Below, one piece after another: positions 51,358 to 60,747 of a stretch of 64,000 nt of DNA. The translations under genes and the position numbers were made by a program. The notes beneath the pieces were generated by a model. It was given only the letters and a program-made list of their open reading frames with translations, was not told the DNA's origin and ran no database searches. Numbering within the stretch: position 1 is the first letter of the stretch; each line of letters starts with the position of its first letter. The DNA comes from Ga0077555 sp033764055 (lineage in GTDB: Bacteria; Pseudomonadota; Alphaproteobacteria; Rhizobiales; Hyphomicrobiaceae), in NCBI GenBank assembly GCA_033764055.1, contig JANRJI010000031.1, positions 61,002 through 125,001 on the forward strand. Reading direction: 5' to 3'.

Positions 51358-52503
51358 TCAGCCAATCCCCAGCTTGCGCATGATGTCGCCGAACAAGGCC
51401 GCGAACATCATGGTGGCCAGGATGGCGAGGCCAATGCGGAAGCCAAGCTCCTGCTTGCGCTCGTCGAGGGGGCGGCCGCGGATGGCCTCCAAGGCGTAGA
51501 ATACGAGGTGACCACCGTCCAGAACCGGGATTGGCAGCAGGTTCATGATGCCCAGCATGATGGAGAAGACCGCGATCCAACCCAGGAGGCCGCCGATTCC
51601 GCTCTTGCTGGCATGGGCCGTCATCTCCGCAATGGCGATCGGGCCGCCGATCTCGCTCTGGCGCTGGCCGCCGAGGGTCTTCATGATGGCACCGGGCAGC
51701 TTCGGCAGGCTCGAGATGATCTGCCAGGAAACGTAGCCGGTCTCCGCAAACGCCATGCCGGTCGCGTCCAGCAGGCCATGCCTGGTGTGCTCCCACCGGT
51801 CGTTGCCGGCGACCCGCTTGATGCCGATCACGCCGACCTGCACCTTGTTGCCGATCGGGTCGGTGATCTCCTTCAGCTCGGGTGCGATCGTCATCGCATG
51901 CAACTTGCCGTCGCGGTCGATCACGAACTCGAGCTTGCTGCCGGCGCTCTGGCTGACGATCCGCTGCAGGTCGGAGAAACGCTGGACGGGCTTTCCGGCG
52001 ATCTCCACCACCTTGTCACCGGGCTTGATGCCTGCCTGGGCAGCGGCGCTGTCCGGGATCACCTCGTCGACGATCGCGGCCGTGCTGTAGGTGCCGATCA
52101 GCCAGAATGTCGCGGCGTAGATGATGACCGCGGAGATGATGTTGAACGCTGGCCCCGCAGCCACAACCAGGGCCCGGTTGCCGACCGGCTGGGTCTGGAA
52201 CGCGCCCTTGCGGTCCTCCGAGCTCAATTTGTCCAGCGCATCCCTGTGCGACGTCGAGGCCGCGGTCTCGTCATCGATGAAGCGCACGTAGCCGCCGAGT
52301 GGGATCCAGGCGAGACGCCAACGCGTGCCGTGCCGGTCGTTGAACCCGACGATCTCGGGGCCGAAGCCGATCGAGAACGCCGCGACCTTGACCCCGCACC
52401 AGCGGGCCACCAGGAAATGGCCGAGCTCGTGGATGAAGACGACAAGCGTCAGAACGCCCAGGAATGGCAGAACGACGGACAGAAAGCTCGAGATCGAGGC
52501 CAC
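51358..52503 (-). CDS. rseP: Site-2 membrane metalloprotease RseP
   Basis: A 381-residue inner-membrane zinc protease. The first membrane segment carries VVFIHELGHFLVARW (HExxH), a periplasmic PDZ domain (AAQAGIKPGDKVVEIAGKPV) follows, and the last segments carry NLLPIPVLDGGHL with the third zinc ligand. It performs intramembrane cleavage of anti-sigma factors and signal peptides. I chose the GTG at 52503, with GGAG 8-11 bases upstream, because it starts right before the first helix. Confidence 0.93.
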   Translation of the reverse strand: MASISSFLSVVLPFLGVLTLVVFIHELGHFLVARWCGVKVAAFSIGFGPEIVGFNDRHGTRWRLAWIPLGGYVRFIDDETAASTSHRDALDKLSSEDRKGAFQTQPVGNRALVVAAGPAFNIISAVIIYAATFWLIGTYSTAAIVDEVIPDSAAAQAGIKPGDKVVEIAGKPVQRFSDLQRIVSQSAGSKLEFVIDRDGKLHAMTIAPELKEITDPIGNKVQVGVIGIKRVAGNDRWEHTRHGLLDATGMAFAETGYVSWQIISSLPKLPGAIMKTLGGQRQSEIGGPIAIAEMTAHASKSGIGGLLGWIAVFSIMLGIMNLLPIPVLDGGHLVFYALEAIRGRPLDERKQELGFRIGLAILATMMFAALFGDIMRKLGIG

Positions 52504-52741
52504 GATCGGGCTCCATGTATCACGTCGGGCGAGGCCCGACGAAGGTGAGGTGCCACCGGACAGGCCGACATGACCCCGGCCGGTGACTCTCGAGCCCGAG
52601 GCATTCGGGCTCCAGCGCTGACTGGCGACGGCTAGCAATGCTCATGCCACTGCTCCGGTGCGCGGCCGGTCACGAAAGATACACGTGCGCGATCGCACTG
52701 GCATTTTCAAGGAATGATTAATCCGCGGCGACCTCTGGGCC

Positions 52742-53599
52742 TCAGCGTTGCGCGAGCAGAGCCGAGGCGGGCGCCGTCGGGTCGACGACAAGGCCGTAGA
52801 GCGCAGCTGCCAGAGCCGCGAGTACGAGCCCATCGACCCGGTCCATGAAGCCGCCATGTCCTGGAATGAGATGGCTTGCGTCCTTTACGCCGCGACGACG
52901 CTTGATGGCCGATTCGAGGAGATCGCCGGCCTGACTGACCACTGCAAGCGCAAAGCCGAGGAGGCAGACGCGCCAGGGGGCCGGACTGCCGGACAGCACA
53001 GCCATCACCCAGGCGACCAGCACCGCCGACAGAATGCCACCTGCGAGTCCCGACCACGTCTTGTTCGGTGACACACGGGGCCACAGCTTCGGGCCGCCGA
53101 GACTGCGACCTGCGATGAAAGCCCCGATGTCGGTCGCCCAGACGACCAGCATCAGCAGCAGGATCGCCTGGAGGCCATGCGTCCCGCCTGCCCTGAGCCA
53201 AATCATCGCCAGTGCGGGCAGACCTGCATAGATCGCTCCGATCGCCGCGGACTGCCGCTGGCCGTCCGGTGCCAACCACCCGGCCGCCATGGTGCCCAGC
53301 GCGAGCGTCGCCAGACCTTGCGGCACGCCGCGCGCGGCGGTCAGCGCGACGGCAGCGACGATCGCCGTGCCGGTCACCAGGAGCACGCCGTCGAAGCTGG
53401 CGCCGCGGACGACGTGGCCCCATTCCCAGGCGACGATCAGTGCCACCGCGCCGACCAGCAGCGCGAACGGCCACGTTCCGGCCCAGGCCAGCCCCAGCGC
53501 CGCGCTGCCCAGCGCCACACCCGAGACGATCCGGAGCAGGATTTCCCGGCTCGCGCCGCCGGCAGCCTGCGGAAGCGACGGGTTCACGCCAGACGGCAT
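52742..53599 (-). CDS. cdsA: Phosphatidate cytidylyltransferase
   Basis: A 285-residue polytopic membrane enzyme making CDP-diacylglycerol from phosphatidate and CTP, the branch point to all phospholipids. The C-terminal signature ESAIKRRRGVKDASHLIPGHGGFMDRVDG is complete, and SPNKTWSGLAGG is also present. It starts 28 bases after uppS. The gene expected next, dxr, is absent; a 238-base non-coding gap leads to rseP. Confidence 0.94.
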   Translation of the reverse strand: MPSGVNPSLPQAAGGASREILLRIVSGVALGSAALGLAWAGTWPFALLVGAVALIVAWEWGHVVRGASFDGVLLVTGTAIVAAVALTAARGVPQGLATLALGTMAAGWLAPDGQRQSAAIGAIYAGLPALAMIWLRAGGTHGLQAILLLMLVVWATDIGAFIAGRSLGGPKLWPRVSPNKTWSGLAGGILSAVLVAWVMAVLSGSPAPWRVCLLGFALAVVSQAGDLLESAIKRRRGVKDASHLIPGHGGFMDRVDGLVLAALAAALYGLVVDPTAPASALLAQR

Positions 53600-53627
53600 T
53601 GTCGACGACTTTCTATTGCGGCCCGTC

Positions 53628-54374
53628 TCATGCGGAATCACGGCTGACCAGACCACCGAAGCGGCGGCTCCGGTGGCGGTACTCCTCGATCGCCTCCTCG
53701 AGATGCTTGCGGTCGAACTCAGGCCAGTACAAGTCCAGGAAAACGAGCTCCGTGTAGGCACACTGCCACAGCAGGAAGTTCGAGAGCCGGATCTCGCCGC
53801 TCGTGCGGATGAGAAGGTCGGGGTCCGAGATCCCTGCCGTGTCGAGAGCGCCGGAAATGAGCTCCGGGGTGATGGCGGCGGGCGCCAGCTGTCCGGCCGC
53901 TACCTTGTCAGCGAGCTTGCGGGCAGCCCTGGCGATCTCGTCACGCGAGCCGTAGTTGAACGCGATGACGAGGTCGACCCTGGTGTTTTCAGAGGTGAGA
54001 TCCTTCGCCTCGTCGATCAGCATCAATAACTCGGGATCCACCCGCTCGGTGCCGCCGATCACCCGGATGCGAACGTTGTTCTGATGCAGCTCGGCCAAGT
54101 CCTGCCTGATGAAGCGCTTCATTAGGCCCATCAGATCGTCGATCTCGGCGGCCGGTCTCGACCAGTTCTCCGACGAAAAACTGAACAATGTTAGCGTTTT
54201 GACACCAAGGTCCATCGCAGCGCGAACCGTGCGGCGCACGGCCTCGACCCCGCGTCTGTGACCTTCACCGCGCGGGAATCCCCGGGACGCCGCCCAACGC
54301 CCGTTACCATCCATGATGATGGCGATATGCCGGGGCACAGGCCGGGAAGCCGGCGCGCCGCCGGCCTCGCTCAT
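53628..54374 (-). CDS. uppS: Undecaprenyl diphosphate synthase
   Basis: A 248-residue cis-prenyltransferase making the C55 lipid carrier for peptidoglycan and O-antigen. IAIIMDGNGRWA holds the catalytic Asp, LFSFSSENWSRP the substrate-binding region, and IRTSGEIRLSNFLLWQ the family signature. The ATG at 54374 gives a typical short N-terminal tail, although in-frame GTG/TTG codons upstream exist and the ribosome binding site is weak. Confidence 0.94.
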   Translation of the reverse strand: MSEAGGAPASRPVPRHIAIIMDGNGRWAASRGFPRGEGHRRGVEAVRRTVRAAMDLGVKTLTLFSFSSENWSRPAAEIDDLMGLMKRFIRQDLAELHQNNVRIRVIGGTERVDPELLMLIDEAKDLTSENTRVDLVIAFNYGSRDEIARAARKLADKVAAGQLAPAAITPELISGALDTAGISDPDLLIRTSGEIRLSNFLLWQCAYTELVFLDLYWPEFDRKHLEEAIEEYRHRSRRFGGLVSRDSA

Positions 54375-54562
54375 TGCTTTGGTCACATGCGCCACCGATG
54401 CCCCGGTCCTATCCCATCCGCCGGGCGCGCCATCGCGAAGCAACGGCGACGGCCCGGACGCCTCTATGCGGACAGGCTACCTGCCATCCGCCAATATGCC
54501 AACGGCGCTCGACAGGGCGCTCGAAATTCCGAGGGTGTGCAGGCTGAGAGTTGCCTGCGCCC

Positions 54563-55126
54563 TCAGACCTGCTTGATCTCGGCCTCCTTCGCCGCGAGGA
54601 TCTGGTCGACCTCCTTGATCAGCTTGTCGGTCAGCTCCTGCAGCTTGGCAGAGCTCTTGCGATGCTCGTCCTCGGTCATCGCATGATCCTTCTCGAGCTT
54701 CTTCATGAGGTCCATGCCATCGCGCCGGACATTGCGAACCGCGACCTTGCCGGCCTCCGCGTACTTGTGGGCGATCTTGACGAGCTCTTGCCGACGGTCG
54801 GCCGTCAGCGCCGGAATCGGCAGGCGGATCAGCGTTCCGTCGATCACGGGATTGAGCCCGAGGTTCGATTCGCGAATCGCCTTCTCGACGGCCGACAAGT
54901 TGCTGCGGTCCCAAACCGACACCGAGATGGTTCGGGCATCGGGAACCGACACGGACGCGACCTGAACGAGGGGCATCCTCGCACCGTAGACGTTGACCGT
55001 GATGGGGTCCATCATCGCCGCCGAGGCGCGCCCCGTGCGCAGGCCGGACAGATCGCGCTTGAGGCTATCGATGGCGCCGCGCATGCGCCGCTCCAGCTCC
55101 TTGATGTCGAAAGTCTGTGCCGCCAT
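54563..55126 (-). CDS. frr: Ribosome recycling factor
   Basis: A 187-residue factor that splits post-termination ribosomes with EF-G. The three-helix domain opening MRGAIDSLKRDLSGLRTGRAS and the KIAHKYAEAGKVAVRNVRRD segment are classical. ATG 55126 is preceded by AAGGAGG at good distance. Position between pyrH and uppS is conserved in proteobacteria. Confidence 0.97.
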   Translation of the reverse strand: MAAQTFDIKELERRMRGAIDSLKRDLSGLRTGRASAAMMDPITVNVYGARMPLVQVASVSVPDARTISVSVWDRSNLSAVEKAIRESNLGLNPVIDGTLIRLPIPALTADRRQELVKIAHKYAEAGKVAVRNVRRDGMDLMKKLEKDHAMTEDEHRKSSAKLQELTDKLIKEVDQILAAKEAEIKQV

Positions 55127-55232
55127 GGCCGGCCTCCTTGCTCAAATGCCCGCTTGCCCGTGCCGGCCCGGTCGGCCACTGGCGCCGACGGGCGAGCCGC
55201 CTCCGGCGCCAGCGATGCGGGGTCGGCAACGA

Positions 55233-55973
55233 CTACGACGGTGGAGCGTTGGCTATGACCGTCGCCCGTGCCTCGCCGCGCAGCACCTTGATGATATTGC
55301 CGCTCTCCTCGATGGAAAACACAAGTAGCGGCATGTCGTTGTCGCGGGCAAGTGCAATAGCGGCCATGTCCATGACCTGCAGGTTGCGTTGCAGCACAAT
55401 GTCGTAGGTCAACGTGTCGAACCGCTCTGCATTCGGGTTCTTCTTCGGATCGGCCGTGTAGACACCGTCGACCTGGGTCGCCTTCGCCACCGCCTGGCAG
55501 CCCATCTCCACGCCACGCAGCACCGCCGTCGTATCGGTCGTGAAATAAGGGTTGCCGGTGCCGGCGGCGAAGATGACGACGCGACCCTTGTCGATATGAT
55601 GCAGTGCCTTGGGCCGGACGTAGGCCTCGCACACCGTGGGCATCGGTATGGCCGAGAGGACGCGAGCAGGGGTGCCTGTCTGCTCCAGCATGTTCTGGAA
55701 TGCGAGCGCGTTCATCACCGTGCCCAGCATGCCCATGTAGTCGGCCGTCGCCCGGTCCATGCCGCGTTGCGCCCACTGCATGCCACGTACGATGTTGCCG
55801 CCGCCGACGACGATACACATCTGGCAGCCGGCGGCCTGGGCCTCGCCGACGTCCCTGGCGAGCCGCTCGAGAACGCCCATGTCGATCCCGTGCGCGCTCC
55901 GACCCAGTAGCGCCTCGCCCGAAACCTTGAGCAACAGACGCCGATAGCGGAGCGGTTTGCCGGCGGCGCTCAT
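55233..55973 (-). CDS. pyrH: UMP kinase
   Basis: A 246-residue hexameric amino-acid-kinase-fold enzyme phosphorylating UMP to UDP. LLLKVSGEALLG forms the phosphate loop, VVGGGNIVRG and GTGNPYFTTDTTAVLRG the nucleotide sites, and DGVYTADPKKNPNAERF is typical. GGGAG lies 8 bases before ATG 55973, so I prefer this over the ATG two codons upstream at 55979. Confidence 0.96.
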   Translation of the reverse strand: MSAAGKPLRYRRLLLKVSGEALLGRSAHGIDMGVLERLARDVGEAQAAGCQMCIVVGGGNIVRGMQWAQRGMDRATADYMGMLGTVMNALAFQNMLEQTGTPARVLSAIPMPTVCEAYVRPKALHHIDKGRVVIFAAGTGNPYFTTDTTAVLRGVEMGCQAVAKATQVDGVYTADPKKNPNAERFDTLTYDIVLQRNLQVMDMAAIALARDNDMPLLVFSIEESGNIIKVLRGEARATVIANAPPS

Positions 55974-56049
55974 GGCCATCTCTCCCTGACGGCGGCTCGT
56001 AGTGGACGGGGGCCGCCGAGCGACTGCCGGCGCCCCCGGTCGAGTGGGC

Positions 56050-56991
56050 TCAGCTGCTCTTGGCGAGCTTGGCAACCTCGCTGGCGAAGTCGTCGCCCTT
56101 CTTGTCGATGCCCTCGCCCAGGGCGAAGCGCACGAAGCGAGCGATCTTGACCGGCGCACCAGCCGCCTTCTGCGCATCCTTCAGGTACTGCTCGACGGTC
56201 ATCTTGCCGTCGCCACCGGGGCCGAAGAACACCTGCTGCATCAACACCACCTGGGAGAAGAACTCCTTCCGGAGCCGCCCCTCCACCATCTTGGCGACGA
56301 TGTCGTCGGACTTGCCCGAGGCTTTGGCCTGCTCCAGATAGACCTGCCGCTCCCGCTCGATCAAGTTCTTGTCCAGATCCTCGGGGCTGATCGCCTGGGG
56401 ATTGGCAGCGGCAATGTGCAGGGCCACTTGCCGGCCGATCTCCGCGAGCGAATCGGCGGCGCCTGCCGACTCGACTGCGACCAGCACGCCGATCTTGCCG
56501 AGACCGTCGACTACGCGGTTGTGCACGTAGCTCGCAACCACGCCTTCCTTAGCCTCGAGCGCGGCGGTGCGCCGGACCGACATGTTCTCGCCGATCGTCG
56601 CCACCATCTCCTTGACATGGGTCTCGACCGTGTTCGCGGTCCCCGGATAGCCGAGCGACAGCAGCCTTTCCAGGCTCCCGCCTGCCTGCTGGCTGAGGCC
56701 CGCGATCTGGCGCACCATGTCCTGGAACTTGTCGTTTCTGGCGACGAAATCGGTCTCGGAATTGACCTCGACCACCGCCCCGGACTTGCCCGCGACGGCA
56801 ACGCCGATCAGGCCGTCGGCCGCAATGCGGTCCGCCTTCTTGGCCGCCTTCGACAGTCCCTTCTTGCGCAGCCAGTCGACGGCTTGCTCGATATCACCCT
56901 GAACCTCGCTCAGGGCGGCCTTGCAGTCCATCATGCCGGCGCCGGTCTTGTCGCGCAGCTCTTTCACCATCGCGGCGGTGATCGTCGTCAT
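56050..56991 (-). CDS. tsf: Translation elongation factor Ts
   Basis: A 313-residue nucleotide-exchange factor for EF-Tu. The N terminus MVKELRDKTGAGMMDCKAALSE, the SETDFVARND core and the C-terminal VEQYLKDAQKAAGAPVKIARFVRFALGEG are signatures. ATG 56991 is preferred since GGGG lies about 10 bases upstream; ATG 57000 is a close alternative. The 300-base leader contains two long palindromes. Confidence 0.96.
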   Translation of the reverse strand: MTTITAAMVKELRDKTGAGMMDCKAALSEVQGDIEQAVDWLRKKGLSKAAKKADRIAADGLIGVAVAGKSGAVVEVNSETDFVARNDKFQDMVRQIAGLSQQAGGSLERLLSLGYPGTANTVETHVKEMVATIGENMSVRRTAALEAKEGVVASYVHNRVVDGLGKIGVLVAVESAGAADSLAEIGRQVALHIAAANPQAISPEDLDKNLIERERQVYLEQAKASGKSDDIVAKMVEGRLRKEFFSQVVLMQQVFFGPGGDGKMTVEQYLKDAQKAAGAPVKIARFVRFALGEGIDKKGDDFASEVAKLAKSS

Positions 56992-57095
56992 GGGTGTCAT
57001 GCCCCATAGTTTGGCGGCCGCCCTCTGGCGGCCGCTGGCTGAAATGCTCGCGGAACGACGGAGTTCCGCAGCTCTGTGACCCGCGTATGACGCCC

Positions 57096-57171
57096 CTAGC
57101 GTCCCGGTTCGCAACTGCCGACTACTTTGCGGCAACCTCTCTCGGAAGTTGCGAACCCTAAGGGATACTAG
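57096..57171. repeat. Palindromic element 1 between rpsB and tsf
   Basis: A 76-base imperfect palindrome running from CTAGCGTCCC to GGGATACTAG. The inner arms GGTTCGCAACTGCCGA and TCGGAAGTTGCGAACC pair at 15 of 16 positions; a 4-base bulge separates inner and outer stems. The inner stem sequence TCGCAACTGCCGAC and the apical ACCTCTC (GAGAGGT in the mRNA) are shared with element 2. Confidence 0.75.
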
Positions 57172-57184
57172 AGAAATCAATAGT

Positions 57185-57264
57185 TTAGTGTGGCGCTTGT
57201 CTCGCAATTACCGACGCCGAGCGTGCCGCGACCTCTCGTCGGCAATTGCGAGCCGCCACACTAA
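57185..57264. repeat. Palindromic element 2 between rpsB and tsf
   Basis: An 80-base palindrome bounded by TTAGTGTGGCG and CGCCACACTAA (11 exact pairs). The inner arms are CTCGCAATTACCGACG and CGTCGGCAATTGCGAG (15 of 16 pairs), with a bulge of about five bases. The inner stem and apical loop match element 1 (TCGCAA-Y-T-R-CCGAC and ACCTCTC), so the two are copies of one family in direct tandem, 13 bases apart. Confidence 0.75.
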
Positions 57265-57291
57265 GGACGCCCCGCGGTCTCCGCATCGCGC

Positions 57292-58302
57292 CTACGCAGC
57301 AGCCGCGTCGACGAGTTTCCTGGCCTGAGCGATCCAGCCGTCGCGGTCGATGCGGCCCTTGGTGGCGAGCGCCTTGTCCAGCGCCAGCACGGAGGCGGGA
57401 TCGAGATCGGCGATCTGCCAGAAGTGGTACACTCCCAGATCGTTCAACCGTTGCTCGAGCTTGGGACTGACGCCCGTGATGCGCTTCAGGTCGTCTGCCT
57501 CGCCCCGCGGCGCATCGATGCCACGGAACTCACCGGCGACGGCCGCCTCGACCGGTGCGAGCTCCTCCTCGGGCGGGGCCTCGGAGGCCCCGATGTCGAA
57601 GCCGGAGGCCGACTGGCTGCGCTCGATGCCGTCGATGGCCGCCCGGGCCACGAGATCACAGTAAAGCGTGATGGCGCGACCAGCATCGTCGTTGCCCGGC
57701 ACCGGGTGGTCGATCCCATCCGGATCGCAATTGGTGTCGACGATGGCGACGATCGGAATCTTGAGCTTCTTGGCCTCCTGGATGGCAATCTGCTCCTTGT
57801 TCGTGTCGATCACGAACAGCAGGTCGGGCAGGCCGCCCATGTCCTTGATGCCGCCCAGCGACTGGTCGAGCTTGTCGCGCTCGCGCTGGATGTTCAGCAG
57901 CTCCTTCTTGGTGCGTCCCGTCTGGTCGCTCGCGAGGATCTCATCGAGTTGCCGCAGCCTGCGAATCGACTGAGAGATCGTTTTCCAGTTGGTGAGCGTA
58001 CCGCCCAACCACCGATGGTTGATGTAGTACTGGGCACTGCGGCGCGCTGCCTCGGCAATCGCCTCCGACGCCTGGCGCTTTGTCCCGACCAGCAGCACCC
58101 GACCACCCTTGGCGACGACGTCGGAGACCTGAACCAGCGCCTGATGCAGCAGAGGCACGGTCTGCGCGAGGTCTACGATGTGGATGTTGTTGCGGGCCCC
58201 GAAGATGTAATTGCCCATCTTGGGGTTCCAACGGTGGCTCTGATGGCCGAAGTGAACGCCAGCCTCGAGCAGCTGACGCATGTTGAAGGCGGGAAGCGCC
58301 AT
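57292..58302 (-). CDS. rpsB: 30S ribosomal protein S2 with C-terminal HhH extension
   Basis: A 336-residue S2 protein. Residues 1 to about 235 are canonical S2 (AGVHFGHQSHRWNPKMGNYI; GTKRQASEAIAEAA; WLGGTLTNWKTI; PDLLFVIDTNKE; VDTNCDPDGIDHPVPGNDD). The extra 100 residues include an acidic linker and a helix-hairpin-helix-like tail (LKRITGVSPKLEQRLNDLGV), known from many alphaproteobacterial S2 proteins. AAGGAA precedes ATG 58302. It is first in the rpsB-lpxB gene run. Confidence 0.96.
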   Translation of the reverse strand: MALPAFNMRQLLEAGVHFGHQSHRWNPKMGNYIFGARNNIHIVDLAQTVPLLHQALVQVSDVVAKGGRVLLVGTKRQASEAIAEAARRSAQYYINHRWLGGTLTNWKTISQSIRRLRQLDEILASDQTGRTKKELLNIQRERDKLDQSLGGIKDMGGLPDLLFVIDTNKEQIAIQEAKKLKIPIVAIVDTNCDPDGIDHPVPGNDDAGRAITLYCDLVARAAIDGIERSQSASGFDIGASEAPPEEELAPVEAAVAGEFRGIDAPRGEADDLKRITGVSPKLEQRLNDLGVYHFWQIADLDPASVLALDKALATKGRIDRDGWIAQARKLVDAAAA

Positions 58303-58787
58303 AACAGGTTCCTTGATTTCCGGTTGTTCCGCCGTGGTCCGAGAAGAAGAGGCGCGTTCGCGCGAGGCGACCGGCCATCCACCGGAGCGAGCATGCGGCA
58401 TTGTCGGCCGCGCGTCGCCAGGACCACGTGTGAGATAGGGCGCCTGTGTAGCCGCCCGACATCTGCTTGACAAGAGGCACGCTCGAACGTCGTGCCCCGC
58501 GCCGGCGGCGCGGCTTGGTGCTGTCATGAGGTCGTTATGGTTGCGCCGACCAGTTGGTGTAGAATGGGATGAGCACGGTCGCGTGAGCCACCGGGACCAC
58601 GGCTCGGCTCAGAGGCACTGTCGAGGCGCGCGGGCGTGCCACCCTGCTCGACGCCGGAAACCGCACAATTGAGTTGGGCGAATTGTTGTCGATCCCAGAA
58701 TGTCGCTTTTTTCCGAAATGAACGAAGCGTATAAGCCCGCGCACACCACGCGCTGCACTGCAGCGTTCTCGCCGCCGGAGATGCATC
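58303..58787. other. Divergent rpsB / kup regulatory region
   Basis: These 485 bases hold no convincing gene; the open frames are out-of-phase extensions of rpsB or Arg-rich noise. It must contain the rpsB leader and the kup promoter. A TATAAG (58730-58735) upstream of kup could be a -10 element, but I find no matching -35. No S2-binding fold could be assigned by eye. Confidence 0.4.
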
Positions 58788-60695
58788 GTGGCACAAGCCT
58801 CTGCGACAACGGCCAGTAGCGATGCAGACCATGCGCCTGCCCACGGCAAGGTCTGGGTGCTCGCTCTCGGCTCGATTGGCGTCGTGTATGGCGATATCGG
58901 GACGAGCCCGCTCTACGCGTTCAAGGAAGCGGTCACACATGCCATGAAGCACGGGCTAGCCGGGCACGATGCGGTGCTCGGTGTGCTCTCGCTGATCATC
59001 TGGGCTTTGCTGCTCGTGGTCACCTTGAAATACGTGATCGTGCTGCTGCGGGCCGATAACAAGGGCGAGGGCGGCACCTTCGCCTTGATGGCCCTCGGTC
59101 AATCCGTGGCGAAGCGCTCCGCTCCCGTGCTGTTCGCACTCGGTGTCATGGGCGTCTCGTTCTTCTATGGCGACGCCCTGCTCACTCCGGCCATCTCGGT
59201 GCTGTCGGCGGTGGAAGGCCTGAAGCTGGTCGCTCCGGGCTTGGCCTCAGCCGTCGTCCCCCTTTCGATGATCATCATCATTGGCCTGTTCGCCATGCAG
59301 GCGCGCGGCACCGAGCGGGTCGCAGCCTACTTCGGCCCGATCACCCTCGTGTGGTTCCTCCTGCTGGCGGCCGGCGGCGTCTCGCACATCATCGACGACG
59401 TTGGGGTCTTCGGTGCCTTCAACCCCCTCTACGGGGTCAATCTCCTGGTCCACAACGGCCTGCTCGGCCTCGCCATCCTGGGACTGGTGTTCCTCGCCGT
59501 GACAGGAGCCGAGGCGCTCTACGCCGATCTCGGCCACTTTGGCCGTGTACCCATCCAGTGGGCCTGGAGCACCGTCGTCCTGCCGTGTCTCGTGCTGAAC
59601 TATCTCGGGCAAGGGGCTCTGGTGCTGGCCAACCCGACGGCCATCGCGAACCCGTTCTACCTGCTCTACCCGTCATGGGCGCTGATCCCCATGGTGCTGA
59701 TGGCGACTGCCGCCACGGTGATCGCGAGCCAGGCGGTGATCACCGGTGCCTTCTCGATTACGCGCCAGGCGGTCCAGCTCGGCCTGCTGCCCCGCCTCGG
59801 CATCCGCCACACCTCGGAGAGCGTCGCCGGCCAGATCTACATGCCACGCGTCAACTGGATGCTGCTCGTCGGTGTCCTCCTGGTCGTCGGCATCTTCCAG
59901 GAGAGCTCGCGATTGGCCTCCGCCTACGGCATCTCGGTGACGGCAACGATGGCGATCGATTCGGTGATGGCCTTCTTCGTCGTCTGGAAGTATTGGGGCT
60001 GGTCGCTCTGGCGCTCGCTGCTGCTGATCGTGCCTCTGCTGTTCATCGAGCAGGCCTTCCTCATGGCCAACATGCTGAAGATCCTCGACGGAGGCTGGTT
60101 CCCGCTGCTCATCGCCCTCACGCTGGCCCTTCTCATGTTCACGTGGGTGCGTGGCTCGAAGGTGCTGGCACGCTCGACGAAGAAGAACGAGGCGGAGATC
60201 GACTGGCTGGTGCGTCATCTCGAGGCCAAGCCGCCTCATCGCGTGCCAGGCACAGCGGTATTCCTGACAGGCGACCCATACTCGGCGCCGAGTGCCCTGA
60301 TGCACAACCTGAAGCACAATCGCGTGCTCCACGAGCGCAACATCCTGCTGACGATAAAGACCGAGGACACGCCTCGCGTCCCGCGCCACGAGCGGATCCA
60401 GATCGAGCGCATATCGGACGGCTTCATCCGGGTCATCGCTCACTATGGATTCATGGAATCGCCCAGCGTGGCCAAAATCTTCGAGCATGCGCGGCGCAAG
60501 GATCTGAACGTCGATTTTCCGGCGTCGTCGTTCTTCCTGTCGCGACGCTCGCTCAAGCCGACCACCAAGACGCCGATGCCTCGCTGGCAGGAAATGCTGT
60601 TCATCAAGCTGGCCGCTCAGGCTGAGGATGCGACCGAGTATTTCCGCATCCCACCGGATCGCGTCGTCGAGGTCGGCACCCAGATCCAGGTGTGA
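58788..60695 (+). CDS. kup: Kup potassium uptake protein
   Basis: A 635-residue K+:H+ symporter of the inner membrane. The N-terminal GSIGVVYGDIGTSPLYAFKE is the Kup signature, about twelve membrane segments follow, and a soluble C-terminal part of about 180 residues begins near EAKPPHRVPGTAVFL. It starts with GTG at 58788, with GGAG 9 bases upstream; the nearby ATG is out of frame. It is divergent from rpsB and converges with an MFS gene. Confidence 0.95.
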   Translation: MAQASATTASSDADHAPAHGKVWVLALGSIGVVYGDIGTSPLYAFKEAVTHAMKHGLAGHDAVLGVLSLIIWALLLVVTLKYVIVLLRADNKGEGGTFALMALGQSVAKRSAPVLFALGVMGVSFFYGDALLTPAISVLSAVEGLKLVAPGLASAVVPLSMIIIIGLFAMQARGTERVAAYFGPITLVWFLLLAAGGVSHIIDDVGVFGAFNPLYGVNLLVHNGLLGLAILGLVFLAVTGAEALYADLGHFGRVPIQWAWSTVVLPCLVLNYLGQGALVLANPTAIANPFYLLYPSWALIPMVLMATAATVIASQAVITGAFSITRQAVQLGLLPRLGIRHTSESVAGQIYMPRVNWMLLVGVLLVVGIFQESSRLASAYGISVTATMAIDSVMAFFVVWKYWGWSLWRSLLLIVPLLFIEQAFLMANMLKILDGGWFPLLIALTLALLMFTWVRGSKVLARSTKKNEAEIDWLVRHLEAKPPHRVPGTAVFLTGDPYSAPSALMHNLKHNRVLHERNILLTIKTEDTPRVPRHERIQIERISDGFIRVIAHYGFMESPSVAKIFEHARRKDLNVDFPASSFFLSRRSLKPTTKTPMPRWQEMLFIKLAAQAEDATEYFRIPPDRVVEVGTQIQV

Positions 60696-60747
60696 GCTCC
60701 AGCGACGCCATCGACCCCGCCGCCATACTTGCTTGCTGGGGCTCGGC

